Shown here: positions 1 to 9,149 of the stretch, in pieces
Position numbering within the stretch: the first letter of the stretch is position 1
Layout of the letters: every line of letters starts with the position of its first letter
Assembly: GCA_032433595.1 (NCBI GenBank)
Contig: JASWJB010000503.1
Span: 1-21,691, forward strand
Length of the DNA: 21,691 bases
Direction: 5' to 3'
DNA from: Conoideocrella luteorostrata
Lineage: Eukaryota; Ascomycota; Sordariomycetes; Hypocreales; Clavicipitaceae
The notes under the pieces: generated by a model
What the model saw: only the letters and a program-made list of their open reading frames with translations
The model's database searches: none
What the model was told of the DNA's origin: nothing
Position numbers and translations under genes: made by a program

Positions 1-2077
1 CCCCCCCCCCCCCCACCCAAGTTAATCGTGACTCTCAAACCCTTACTATCTAATTTAGGCACAGCGAGGAAAAAGTCGTGTACGGGGATAACATCCGACT
101 CATCAGTCTTGTAAAGAGACAACTTGGGTCCGCCGGGGCGAAACATGACAGCAAGAGTTAGGTAGATCTCTGCGTATGCGAGGCTATAAACTATGTCAGG
201 TCGACAGACTCTATGGATAACTCGGACTGCGACTGCCTCGACAGGAGACTCACTGCATCCCGAGGCAATTGCGTGAGCCTCTAGAGAAAGGCACATAGTT
301 TCTATCCATCAGTGGGTTGTGATCGCCCAGCCAGCGCTCAGGCTTGAATTTAAACGGCTCGGGGTAGACTTCGGCGTCAGTGTGCATCATGTATGCGGAC
401 ATTCCAACTGGCGTCTTCAGGGATGAGGGCTATTAGCTTATATCGATTCCAACAAGATGAAATTGTGGCTGACTTACTCCTTGGGGAATGGTCCACTGCT
501 TATATTGAAGTTCCACATCGGGCGCACAGCGTGCAATACGTCTCATGGAGCCATGGCTCATGCTAAAGGCCACACGGTCAGAATAAAAGTGGTACGCATG
601 GTTATTGGATATAAGCTGCCCACCGCAAGCCCTCCTTGACACAAGCAGTCAGGTAGGCAACTCGCTCGAGTTCAACCAGCCGAGGCGTTACGCCGGGAAA
701 ACCCTTCATTGCCTGCGACACTGACTCCCGTAACTGTGCCCCAATACATGGGTCTGCAAGAGCAAAATATGTAATAGTAGACAGAGCGCGAGCGGTCGTC
801 ATAGTGCCTCCCGCAAGAATAGCTATCAACTCTCCGGTAAGACGTGCTGTCATCTTCTCTGCTTCCGGCATTTCACTGGCGAGGAGGTGCTCAATAAGTG
901 TGTAGCGTGTTGACTGTTTCGTCAATTGAGCATCGTGTGTGCACTTTTTTGCTTCTTTTATATGATCTACCACAGTCTGTGCCAGTTAATGAGCTTCGAG
1001 GAACCCTACATGAAGTATTAGATGGGGGGTGGAGGGGGGGGACTTGCGTCTGTGAATGATTTAAAGCCAGCTGCTCCAGGTGTCAAGAAAAGGAGAACCG
1101 ACCGGGGTATGTAGCGCACCCAACTACTACATGTCAGTTTATGCTGAGGTTGGGTTACATACTAGTCTGATTGGTCTTACCCCACGAGGAATGTGAATTG
1201 TGTGTACAGCGAGATTTGGGCGAAAAACTTGCTCAAGGTGCTGTGCCTGCAACTTGTTTCAGTGTAAATCAATCCCATTTTGGAGTTGTGAAACGAACCA
1301 GTCAGGGGAAAACGCGGGGTCAGACACCAAGCTTGGCGAGGTCATGACGGAGATTTTGCCGATAATGTCACCCGTTATTGCCGCATATACATGTTCCATG
1401 TTGATTATGGTGCGAGTACCCCTTATAGCAAAGAATCTGTCTTCGAGTAGCTTGAGCTCCTCGATAATGTCATGTTCATAGCTCTGTACTCGTCGCCGCG
1501 AAAAGAATTGGTCGAGAGGTTTTCGTCGGACTCGGTGGAGATCATGGTCTTCTGAAACCGCATGAGAGCCTAGCCGAATGAATAAAAGTCAGTTCATTTA
1601 CTATGAGCAAATTTGATACCAGTGTTTTCGCTACCATCAATTCCAATACCGGCTCGTGAGCGGGGAAATATCTGGCTACGTCTTGTAGAGCCAGAGACGT
1701 AGAGAGTGCTATAAAAGGCGCCGTCGCGGATAGAGAGCTCCCAAGGATTGATGCGAATTACAGGACCTGTTATAGTTAATTACTTTTCTTTTTTTTGTTT
1801 CAACGATAAATAAGTATAGCGCACCGTATTTCTCATGCATCTCCGAAATCCTGTAAAAGTATCTTCCTTGTTTTATTACGTCGTAGTAAAACTCGTACCA
1901 AGCAGTTGCCGCCGCAATCTTCGGCCCAGGAAAGGCAGAAAGTGAAGAGAAAAATAATCGATAGATTGCTAACCAGATGCCGTGGCAGACAAAACAGAGG
2001 GCAATCCTCCACATGATGGCAGTCCAGTTGATCGTTTGGGCTTCTGGAATCACGATGCGGGTAGTAGCGAAAGCCAT
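1..2077 (-). CDS. Cytochrome P450 monooxygenase, nine exons, 3' end cut by window
   Basis: Probable microsomal haem-thiolate monooxygenase, likely oxidising the product of the divergent terpene cyclase (inferred from position). My exon model on the minus strand is 2077-1825, 1766-1635, 1569-1299, 1246-1181, 1126-1048, 976-624, 562-478, 414-254 and 183 to the edge; the phases agree at every junction and give at least 527 residues. Visible marks: an N-terminal membrane anchor (about residues 18-44), the hinge FPGPK (49-53), an I-helix AGGTMTT (322-328, lacking the usual acidic residue), K-helix ExxR (E382, R385), FKPERW (436-441) and the haem loop [11 protein letters not shown] with C463. Intron 5 (1047-977) appears to be GC-AG with donor GCAAGT; intron 4 has a tandem TAGTAG acceptor. 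Translation runs into the terminal C-run (1-14) without a stop, so the last few codons are missing or misassembled. The pattern resembles trichodiene-oxygenase-like fungal P450s, but I would not name a CYP family. Confidence 0.93.
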
Positions 2078-2821
2078 GGTTCCCGAACAATAAATAATGT
2101 CCACCCGGTATTACGGACTGGACTCAAGCTGAAGTGGATAGAATAATACTTTACAGCAGCTTTGTAGGAAATCAGTTTTGAGTCTGAAAATGTCGTTTGG
2201 TCGCACCCTGGAATATATCGTGATTTTGAAGGGCTTACGCTGATACTGACGCGCGGCCGCAAGTACAGCATAATTTGCCCGGTATATCACGTGGGTCTAA
2301 ACAATTTGTCATTGATTTTATGTATCTTACATGGGTCTAAGCAATTCGTCATTGATTTTATGTATCTGCATGTGTAGTGGAAACACCATCCAAGGATTGA
2401 CGTGGCAAGAGGGTAAGTGGAGTAAGAGTGTGTTCAAATTTGGTGGCGTGTTTTCTCGCGGCGGCATAAGCCACCATGCGGTAAATCAACAACGGCAGTT
2501 ACAGCGAGTCGGGGTCATTTGGCTCGGATACTCCGTTAAATTACATACCGCTTACCGCTTATCAGAGAACAAGGCTTATCAATGGAGTCAGCCGAGCACA
2601 AATTTTTAAGGTGTCATCAACTTTCTTGTCGAAACGGTTGCCTGAATGGGATCTTCCTCCAAAGAAAAACAAAATGAGCTTTATCAATGGACAGAAAGGA
2701 ATTTGATATGCTACAAGACTTCTCTATACATAAATATATCCTTGAAACGCACTTCGTTCTTGGATTTTTCTTTGCTTCTGATCGGTTCTACAGGCAACGT
2801 ACTTCTTTTGTCATCTTTGCC
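2078..2821. promoter_or_regulatory. Divergent intergenic region shared by P450 and terpene cyclase
   Basis: This 744 bp gap separates two start codons pointing away from each other, so it should hold both promoters. The left half contains a 40 bp tandem duplication and a CACGTG box at 2288-2293. The part from 2687 to 2821 is open in frame with the cyclase but shows no resemblance to the family, so I treat it as 5' leader. No convincing gene lies here. Confidence 0.55.
2289..2368. repeat. 40 bp direct tandem duplication
   Basis: Two adjacent 40 bp units, 2289-2328 and 2329-2368, differ at four positions by eye. Each contains the core GGGTCTAA followed by GTCATTGATTTTATGTATCT. The first copy overlaps the CACGTG box at 2288-2293; in the second this reads CATG. 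Its position in the shared promoter suggests a duplicated regulatory module, but that is inference. Confidence 0.85.
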
Positions 2822-3994
2822 ATGGACTACCGCTACTCTTCCGCAGTGGACACTTCGGTGTATAACACACAAGGCCTTTGCAACGGTATAGCTCTTCGCG
2901 TAAACAAGTACCAGCAGACAGAAGACCTAGGCGCAATCAAGGCGCAAGCGGACTGGAGAAAATACGTGGCCCCGATGGGTTTCGTGAAAGCGAGCCTCGG
3001 CCCAAAATACAATTTCCTCTCCGTGGCTTTTCCTGAAACGAAACCAGATCGAATGGAGATATTGGCATACTTTAATGAGTTTATATTTCTACATGATGAT
3101 GAAGTCGAGGCAGTTGATAAGACAAAGGTGAGTGGAATTTCGTGAGAACATGCAGAGGAGAGTATCTTAAAAATTGTGTGCAGGGCGACAAGCTCAATGA
3201 CGAGGCGGTAATGATATGTCGTGGAAAATTCGCAACCGAGCCAACCGACCCTGTAAAAGCAACTGGACGAGAGTTCATGATATCCAAGGTGGCGCGTGAA
3301 ATGATGCAAATTGATCCGGGGCCTGCGACGACGGCACTTACCCTTTGGGCAGAGTGGTTCGAGAAAGGGGCTGGCCGCAGGAACCACACTAGATTTAGTA
3401 CTCTCGAGGAGTATTTGGAGTACAGAATCCTGGACGTGGGCAAAATGTAAGTTCCCGAAATTCGAGGGCAATGGCAGAAATCTAACGTGTTCGAGGTATC
3501 TCACTGGCGTGGCGATATTTGCCATGGGACTGGTCCTCGAAGAACATGAGCAGGAGGCCCTTACACGACTCTGCCGCCCTGCTTGGGTGGCTCTTGGGCT
3601 GACCAACGACCTTTTTTCCATGGAAAAGGAACGCAAGGCGGCCGATGTGATTGGGGAGTCACATATATGCAATGCGCTGTGGGTAATGATGCAGGAGCAT
3701 TCCATTGACGAATGCGACGCCAAGCTGCTATGCCGGCAGAAAATAAAAGAGAGCACGCGGGAGTATACGGAGACGGTTCGGCTTACGAAGCATGAGTTGC
3801 CTTCACTTCATCAAAGGGTCTTTGCCGAGGCAGTTCAGTACATCTTGAGCGGAAATGTGGTGTGGACGACTGGCGCACCGCGATACAACCCTGGAATTGC
3901 CTACAGTACCCACCAGCTCGAATGTATGGTGAAAATGGGGTGTCGGGATGTCCACGTGTCTGATGAAGTGTCTGATGACAGGCGGGGCAGCTAG
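2822..3994 (+). CDS. Class I terpene cyclase, chimeric-synthase type without prenyltransferase domain
   Basis: Predicted to ionise and cyclise a linear isoprenyl diphosphate (probably C20 or C25). Exons 2822-3127, 3184-3446 and 3496-3994 give 355 residues. The introns are 56 and 49 bp; the second has a clean CTAAC branch at 3482-3486, and its splicing yields the continuous GKM-YLTGVAIFAMGL helix expected in the family. Motifs: metal-binding HDDEVE with D92, D93 and E96; a YRILDVG segment with R183 as likely diphosphate sensor; NDLFSMEKE (N227, S231, E235); and the C-terminal W..RY pair (RY at 319-320). The N-terminus from MDYRYSS resembles ophiobolin F and fusicoccadiene synthases, and ATG 2822 has a good context (GCCATGG). 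Those relatives are about 700 residues with a C-terminal prenyltransferase; this one stops right after the cyclase domain. It must therefore take its substrate from another synthase, or be a truncated derivative. All catalytic motifs are intact. The product cannot be predicted. Confidence 0.9.
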
Positions 3995-5651
3995 AAAGAC
4001 AGCGACCCCGTACAAATTCAGACATGGGCGTCGATGTAGAACAGCGTTCTCCAGTAGTAGGGTACTTTACAATCAATCCAGCATTTGATAACCAATTCCG
4101 TCATATCCTTGCTATACGCGCAGGGGTTTCAGCTGTGGTAAATACGGCGACGCGACATTAGCGACACAAAGGGAAAGAGAGCGGGGTCGTTGATCAATCG
4201 GGGAGCATCGGAAAAGACAAGCTTACGGAGTACATAATCTTAACATTCCCGCCAAGACCTGCATGACTATTGAGTTCTCGCAGAGGCAATGACCGGCAGG
4301 CAATGACCGGCAGTCTCCAGCATTGGGAGTTTGGCAGGGGGGGGAGATAAGATGCGACAAAAGCGTGATTGTACATGGAGTAGGATGCCGCCTGACAGTT
4401 TTAATCGAAGACATGTTGGGCCCAACACACGATGCACTCTGCCTCTGTCCCGGATGTCTCACTTTAATTTGTCGACAACGCCTTGAGAAGCCATAGAAAC
4501 CCTCCGCCATGGCGTACGGGAGTACGGGGCACAAGACTGTAGGTCAGCAACATGAGCAGATATCGACAATGACACGGCGCACGGCGGCGCCCACTCATGA
4601 CCTGACAAGTGACCAAAATATATTGTGGCTGCCACACACACAATTGCCGAGGACCCCCTACTCCGTCCATGTATGTTATGTATATGCATGTGTCAGCTGC
4701 CTTGTTGGGTTGCTTAGACCCGGAAGGTTTTTCCTAGCGTGGCTTACGCTGCATCGGTGGCAATAGCTCTCGAACCTATCATCCCAAGTTCTCCCATTTA
4801 GTGCAATCTACACAACTGAACAGAGCCCTTGTCCTGCTGCACGCCTAGCCAATTGGATCCGTTTGAAGGATTGGGCACAGACAGGCTCTGCGCTGATCGA
4901 CATGTCACATACTGCGTACCCCGTAATAGATAGTCGGTTTCTGAGCTGGAAGACCTTAGCGTCTCCGGTCGAAGATAGAATCCCTGCACGGACTAACGGC
5001 CTCTTCCCCGTGTGCCGAGCGGAATGTTCCAGACTCGTCGAGAAAAGTGCGGAGTAGTTTTAGAGCACAATTGTCGGAATTTCGTCCCGTTTGAACTGTG
5101 GAGCAAAATGTAGACCTCCAAAATGTCACTCCGATGGTGGTAAATAACGGCTTATATTCTCCAGGTAATAACATGAGCTAGTCAACGATGGAATGCAAGC
5201 AACGGCTTTGCATGTAAACCCAACGCAGTATCAACACTAGCTAGGAGCAACGATCGCGCTCGCGCTCGGCATTCCTGGACCATGTATACATTTTTTTTTT
5301 TCCCTTCTCCGTAGTGGATGTTGACTCGTGTGTTCCACAAACTGCATGGAGTCAGTCCTCTGTCTGCACAAAATTCGACCATAATGCCTTCCGGTCGCGT
5401 GAATGCAAGCGTGAAGAAGGCTGCATGGTATATCAAACCTTGTCTCTTGGCATGGATTCTTGTACATGCGTCCAGCCATAGAGCACCTTGATAGCCTAGT
5501 AATAGCAGCCATATAGTATTTATGACGGTTGAACTTGATTTGCAGGCAGAATGCTGTATTTGGTTTTTCATCTTCATCGAGCAATAACGCAGGTGAGTCT
5601 TGCAGCGCCAATGTGAAGAGATTGTTCTCTGCTGACGAAACGCTCACAAGA
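3995..5651. other. Gene-poor stretch downstream of the terpene cyclase
   Basis: No convincing gene was found on either strand. I looked specifically for remnants of a prenyltransferase half (DDxxD blocks, RRG, FQ..DD) in the ORFs here and saw none. The open frames are short, overlapping and without recognisable composition. The only structure noted is a 14 bp tandem duplication at 4285-4312. Confidence 0.6.
4285..4312. repeat. 14 bp perfect tandem duplication
   Basis: The unit GGCAATGACCGGCA occurs twice back to back (4285-4298 and 4299-4312). It lies in non-coding sequence and no function is suggested. Confidence 0.8.
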
Positions 5652-5816
5652 ATGTGCGATTATACCATCAACTTCTACATTTATACCGCGTGTTTAGACC
5701 CAGGTCTACACTTCTACGGCACTTCGGTAGACGGGGGGGATGGTGGTTCGTGTACACATGCCCCCCATGAGCGCTACATCATAGTCCCTGACGACTGTCC
5801 ACTCTGCAACAAATAA
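5652..5816 (+). CDS. Small Cys-rich hypothetical protein (54 aa)
   Basis: A 54-residue frame from ATG 5652 with five cysteines (C2, C14, C34, C49, C52). It begins MCDYTINFYIYTAC and ends around PHERYIIVPDDCPLC. The MCD..-YIYT-C-DPG-HF-TSVDG-C-PHERYI-CPLC arrangement looks like a family of short fungal proteins of unknown role, with paired cysteines that could bind zinc; that recollection is not strong. There is no signal peptide and no membrane segment. The frame is open upstream to 5529, but that part is serine-rich and unlike the core, so I chose the internal start. It stands alone in a gene-poor stretch. Confidence 0.5.
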   Translation: MCDYTINFYIYTACLDPGLHFYGTSVDGGDGGSCTHAPHERYIIVPDDCPLCNK

Positions 5817-6879
5817 TCGCTTAATTGACGGCAGCTAGCATCAAAACCAATATTAGCAGCTTCTTGCATCTTGGAGCAACATTCTATGGAGGTGATGTCG
5901 TTGAACGGTAAATAACAATAACTTTTGCAGTTACAGATTGCAGCTGCTGGGAAACGTAATACAATACGAGAAGCAGCTTCTTGGTCCGCTTAGCTTTATC
6001 TTTAGCGCTAGCATAAGGCTTAACTGTCCTTGTATTACTATTTAAATCGGATCGGAGGCCGGTGCAATTTGCACCAAGCACGCGTAAATTAATTAACACG
6101 GCCTCCAAAGGTTACTATCCCTAATTGTCCATCAAAAAGAAGCAACATTCATTTCGTCTGTTGCAGCCATTGCCCGCGAAACAATGTATGCAGAAGATCT
6201 TGTCACACTGTTCAATGAGTCGGTCACCGCCTTCGTGTCCGAACGATCGATCTGCAGCCACCGCCTAACTATGTCATATTACTGGCACAGTACTGGATGA
6301 GCTGGGTTCCCGAGCCAATCGTAACACTGTGCACATGTGTCTGTTTCCTGCAAGCACGCAGCGATGTGATGAATGGGGTGATTTATCAACTTTCATTGAA
6401 GGAATTGATCACACCTTGCCAGGAATAACTGTATCCTTGACCATAGACTAAGCTAGGGTCGCCATGTGGGTCATGCCTCTCATTAGCTGGAACGAGGTTA
6501 GCCCCCCCTGTCAATCGTTTGCTGGCGTGACTAGACGTGACATCGCGAGTGACGTATGCATGTGTAGGAAGCAGAGGGCTTCGGGTGACGAGGGTAGCGA
6601 TACCGGAAGCAGAAGCAAAACAATTCAATTCATCTGACGATATCCAATAGAGAAGAAGAAGAGAAAGAGGAATGCCCCAACCCAGCGTATTAGCCCGCGC
6701 AGAGCGCGCGAAGCCTTGGGATTTTGCCGGGCTTTGTCGCACCGTGGTTTCGTCTTTTGCAGGACCTTTTGCAAGGCTTACACGTGTATATAGTCTAATG
6801 ACATTGAGGGGCGCTGGCTGCATGCCTGCGTGCGTGTGCCGTCTTGGTCTGGGTCCGGCAATAGGGGATTGACACGCAG
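5817..6879. other. Unassigned stretch between small protein and palindrome
   Basis: No recognisable gene. Short open frames exist, such as a Lys-rich one on the minus strand at 5884-6108, but none shows a domain or a convincing start. A minus-strand frame covering 6386-7444 is forced by the inverted repeat and GC-rich DNA and is not taken as a gene. Confidence 0.5.
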
Positions 6880-7375
6880 CGCACCAAACGGCACGAAACC
6901 TGGCGCAAACGATGCAGAAACGGCCGGGGCGCACGATGCAGTAAAAAGAAATGCGAAATGAGGCGCTCCCGGCGCGCGCGGCCACTCTGCGGCGGGCAGC
7001 GCACAAAATGCCGGCGGGATGGGTGGTTTTTCGGCCGGGTTGTGAGCAGAAAAAGGAGAAGGCTGTGAGGACTGTGGGCGGTTTTCTTGAGACTAAGACT
7101 ATGTTCTTTAAGTGGTTCCTCTGTACTACAAGTAGAAGAAACACTAGAAGAACTGTCTTAGTCTCAAGAAAACCGCCCACAGTCCTCTTCCTTTTCCGCC
7201 TCACAGCCTCCTCCTTTGTCTGCTCACAACCCGGCCGAAAAACCACCCATCCCGCCGGCATTTTGTGCGCTGCCCGCCGCAGAGTTGCCGCGCGCGCCGG
7301 GAGTGGTTTGATTTTGCTTTCATCGTGTGCGCTGCGGTTCTGCGAGTCTTTTGCGCCAGGTTTGGGCCTGCTGCG
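6880..7375. repeat. Large palindrome with diverged outer flanks
   Basis: The core, 6966-7303 (338 bp), is an inverted repeat with almost no spacer, centred near 7130. The outer roughly 84 bases of each arm match with one mismatch noticed by eye (GTGGCC against GTTGCC). The right arm has an extra block of about 13-15 bases near 7185-7200. Even the central 55 bases remain partly self-complementary. Beyond the core, similarity continues in scattered blocks, for example TTTGCGCCAGGTTT on the right matching the complement on the left near 6900. The arms are GC-rich, with GGCGCGCGCG and GGCGGGATGGG blocks. It could be a fold-back element, a head-to-head repeat insertion or an assembly inversion. 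Confidence 0.88.
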
Positions 7376-7676
7376 TGGGCTGGTCATCGAGCTGTGGCTG
7401 TTGGCGTGTTCGCCGGGCCAAACCTGGTTTCTGGCGAATTGCACGCCGGGTATTCTGTTATATGCCTTGCTTTCTAAGACAACTTATGCGCTGGGCTATA
7501 GTGCATCTTTTTCACTGGTTTTTATTCTGTCTGGTGCGCTGGTTATGGTGTTGCCGGTTATGTTGTGCTGCTCGTTGCTTATTGCTCGTTGCGCCCGTCG
7601 GGGAGACTCCCTTGGTTTTTGGTCGATTGCGCACCGAGTGCTGCATGGATGGCGCTGAATTTTATTCCATTAAATA

Positions 7677-8240
7677 CGCCGTAGGGTTCTGTATCTTTTG
7701 CACTTGGCATTGTCCTATCTTAAAGCGCTAGTTATTCTCCTGGCTATTGTGCTGTGTTGCACATTGCTCGTAAGCCGCTGATCGCAGGCCCGACCAAGAC
7801 CAAGCACGGTTTTTAAGGCAGTTTACGCACCAAGCGTTACATTTAGGGCGCTGCCTCTTCCAGCATTATCTCTTTGGCGACCGCAAGGCTCACTTTTCGT
7901 ACCGGACAGGGAGTCGTAGCCAATTATGAGCAGCGCCTTAAAGGGTACCTAATCTGTCCGCTAATTTATACCACAATAGAAGTCCCCAGCAAGCTTATGT
8001 GTTACGAAGAGATACACTGCGCGTCCCACAGTCCTAACAGCTCTGCCCCGCAGAGCGGTACGGAATATCTTAGTGTGGCAGATATCAGAGCACCCATCAA
8101 AGGTCACTTTAGGTCACCCATAGTGACAGGGGTGTCTGTGGGTTACGGTCGCCAAAGAGATATACGCCACAATGTTCTGTATCTTTTGCATTAGGCATTA
8201 GCCCATCTTGTGCGCTGGTTGTTTTGCTGTGTTGTGCTGT
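7677..8240. repeat. Diverged direct repeat flanking the MITE-like element
   Basis: The segment from 7677 (GTTCTGTATCTTTTGCA, then GGCATT, CCTATCTT and GCTGTGTTG) recurs from about 8163 in the same order with changes. The two copies sit on either side of the 7869-8160 element. A weaker third relative lies around 7500-7570. This looks like an old tandem duplication of about 486 bp, or a nested repeat family. Confidence 0.6.
7869..8160. mobile_element. MITE-like non-autonomous DNA transposon, 292 bp
   Basis: The left end reads TCTCTTTGGCGACCG (7869-7883) and the right end is its exact reverse complement (8146-8160). TA lies immediately outside both ends (7867-7868 and 8161-8162), as expected for a TA target duplication of the Tc1/mariner/pogo superfamily. 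There is no transposase frame inside, so it would depend on one elsewhere. The right half is related to a second, one-ended copy at 17226-17355, which supports a mobile family rather than chance symmetry. Confidence 0.75.
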
Positions 8241-8300
8241 GTTGCTGTGCTGTATTGTGCTGTGTCGTTGTGTTACTTTGTGTTACTTACCAGCCCCCCG
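8208..8300. repeat. TG-rich low-complexity tract
   Basis: Irregular repeats of GCTGTGTTGT and GCTGTGCTG. The open frames through it give Cys/Val/Leu-rich peptides caused by composition, so none is called. Confidence 0.7.
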
Positions 8301-8364
8301 TATTGCTGGTCCCGACTGAGCCCTGTATTTTTGCACCAACCCAGATCCAACATCTGCCTGGTGG

Positions 8365-8995
8365 GGATGGCTATTCTTGCGTGGGCAGCAACACCCTCAT
8401 CAGCAGCAACGGCACCATCAACAGCAGCAGCGGCATCATCAACAGCAGCAGCGGCATTCATCAAAAGCAGCGGCGGCAGCATCACCAGCAGCAGCAGCAT
8501 CCGACTTTTCCCCCTCCCGACCACTACTATCGTGACCAAAATCCCGACCGGCGTCCTGAACTGTGGCCGTCATAGTCATCAGCAGCAGCAGCAGCAACCT
8601 TTCTTACGTGGGCAGAACATCCTCATCGGCAGCAATGGAACCATCCTCAGCAGCAGCAACAGCAACGGCATTACCATCATTGTCAGCAGCAGCAGCATCA
8701 GCATCATCATCATCATCATCATCATTAACAGGTGAGTCTTCCCCCTCCCGAGCTCTGCTAGGGTGACCAGAATTCTAACCTGTAGCCATCATTAGCAGCG
8801 ACGGCAGCGACATTGCTTGCGTGGGCAGCACATCATCATTAGCAGCAGCAGCGATATCTCTTGCGAGGACAGAACATCCCATCAGCAGCAGCGGAATCAT
8901 TCTCATTACCAGCAACAGCAGCAGCGGCATTATAATCAGCAGCATTAACATTTCTTGCGTGGTCAGCACATCGTCATCATCAGCAGCTGACTCTT
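8365..8995. repeat. CAG/CAT-rich imperfect minisatellite
   Basis: A block of interrupted CAGCAG and CATCAT runs in which a longer unit recurs: CTTGCGTGGGCAGCA or variants near 8377, 8605, 8817, 8858 and 8953, each followed by ATC and CAG triplets. A nearly pure ATC/CAT run lies at about 8702-8726. All three frames are open for long distances because the triplets avoid stops, which explains the Ser/Ala/Ile-rich open frames here; I do not regard them as genes. Confidence 0.8.
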
Positions 8996-8997
8996 CC

Positions 8998-9075
8998 CTC
9001 TTCTAAGTGCTAACTTTTCCCCTCTTCCGAGTGCTGACTTTTCCCCACTCCAGAGTGCTAACTTTCCCTCTGCCG
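8998..9075. repeat. 24 bp tandem repeat, three copies
   Basis: Three imperfect copies of a unit containing GAGTGCTAACTTTTCCCC follow each other from about 8999 (the first begins AAGTGCTAAC), with a related CTGACTCTTCCCT just upstream. It abuts the CAG/CAT block. Confidence 0.7.
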
Positions 9076-9149
9076 AACGCTCCTATTGAACACGTCTTCC
9101 TGACTGGAATCCTGACCTGTGGCCACCATCATCGTATCTTGAACATCTT

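Noticed and set aside
2833..3756. A 307-codon minus-strand frame opposite the terpene cyclase
   Set aside because: It is antisense to exons with clear catalytic motifs and has no features of its own.
5884..6108. 74-codon Lys-rich minus-strand frame
   Set aside because: No recognisable motif; flanking sequence in the same frame is full of stops, so a chance frame or transposon debris is equally likely.
3995..6400. Possible prenyltransferase half of a chimeric terpene synthase
   Set aside because: I found no aspartate-rich motifs or related segments in any frame here.
6386..7444. A 352-codon minus-strand open frame across the palindrome, and a 235-codon plus-strand frame at 6951-7658
   Set aside because: Both are created by the GC-rich inverted repeat, since the same peptide segments appear on both strands. 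No domain or splice structure supports a gene.
8208..9006. Long Ser/Ala/Ile-rich open frames in the CAG/CAT block
   Set aside because: Triplet repeats keep several frames open at once; composition explains them.
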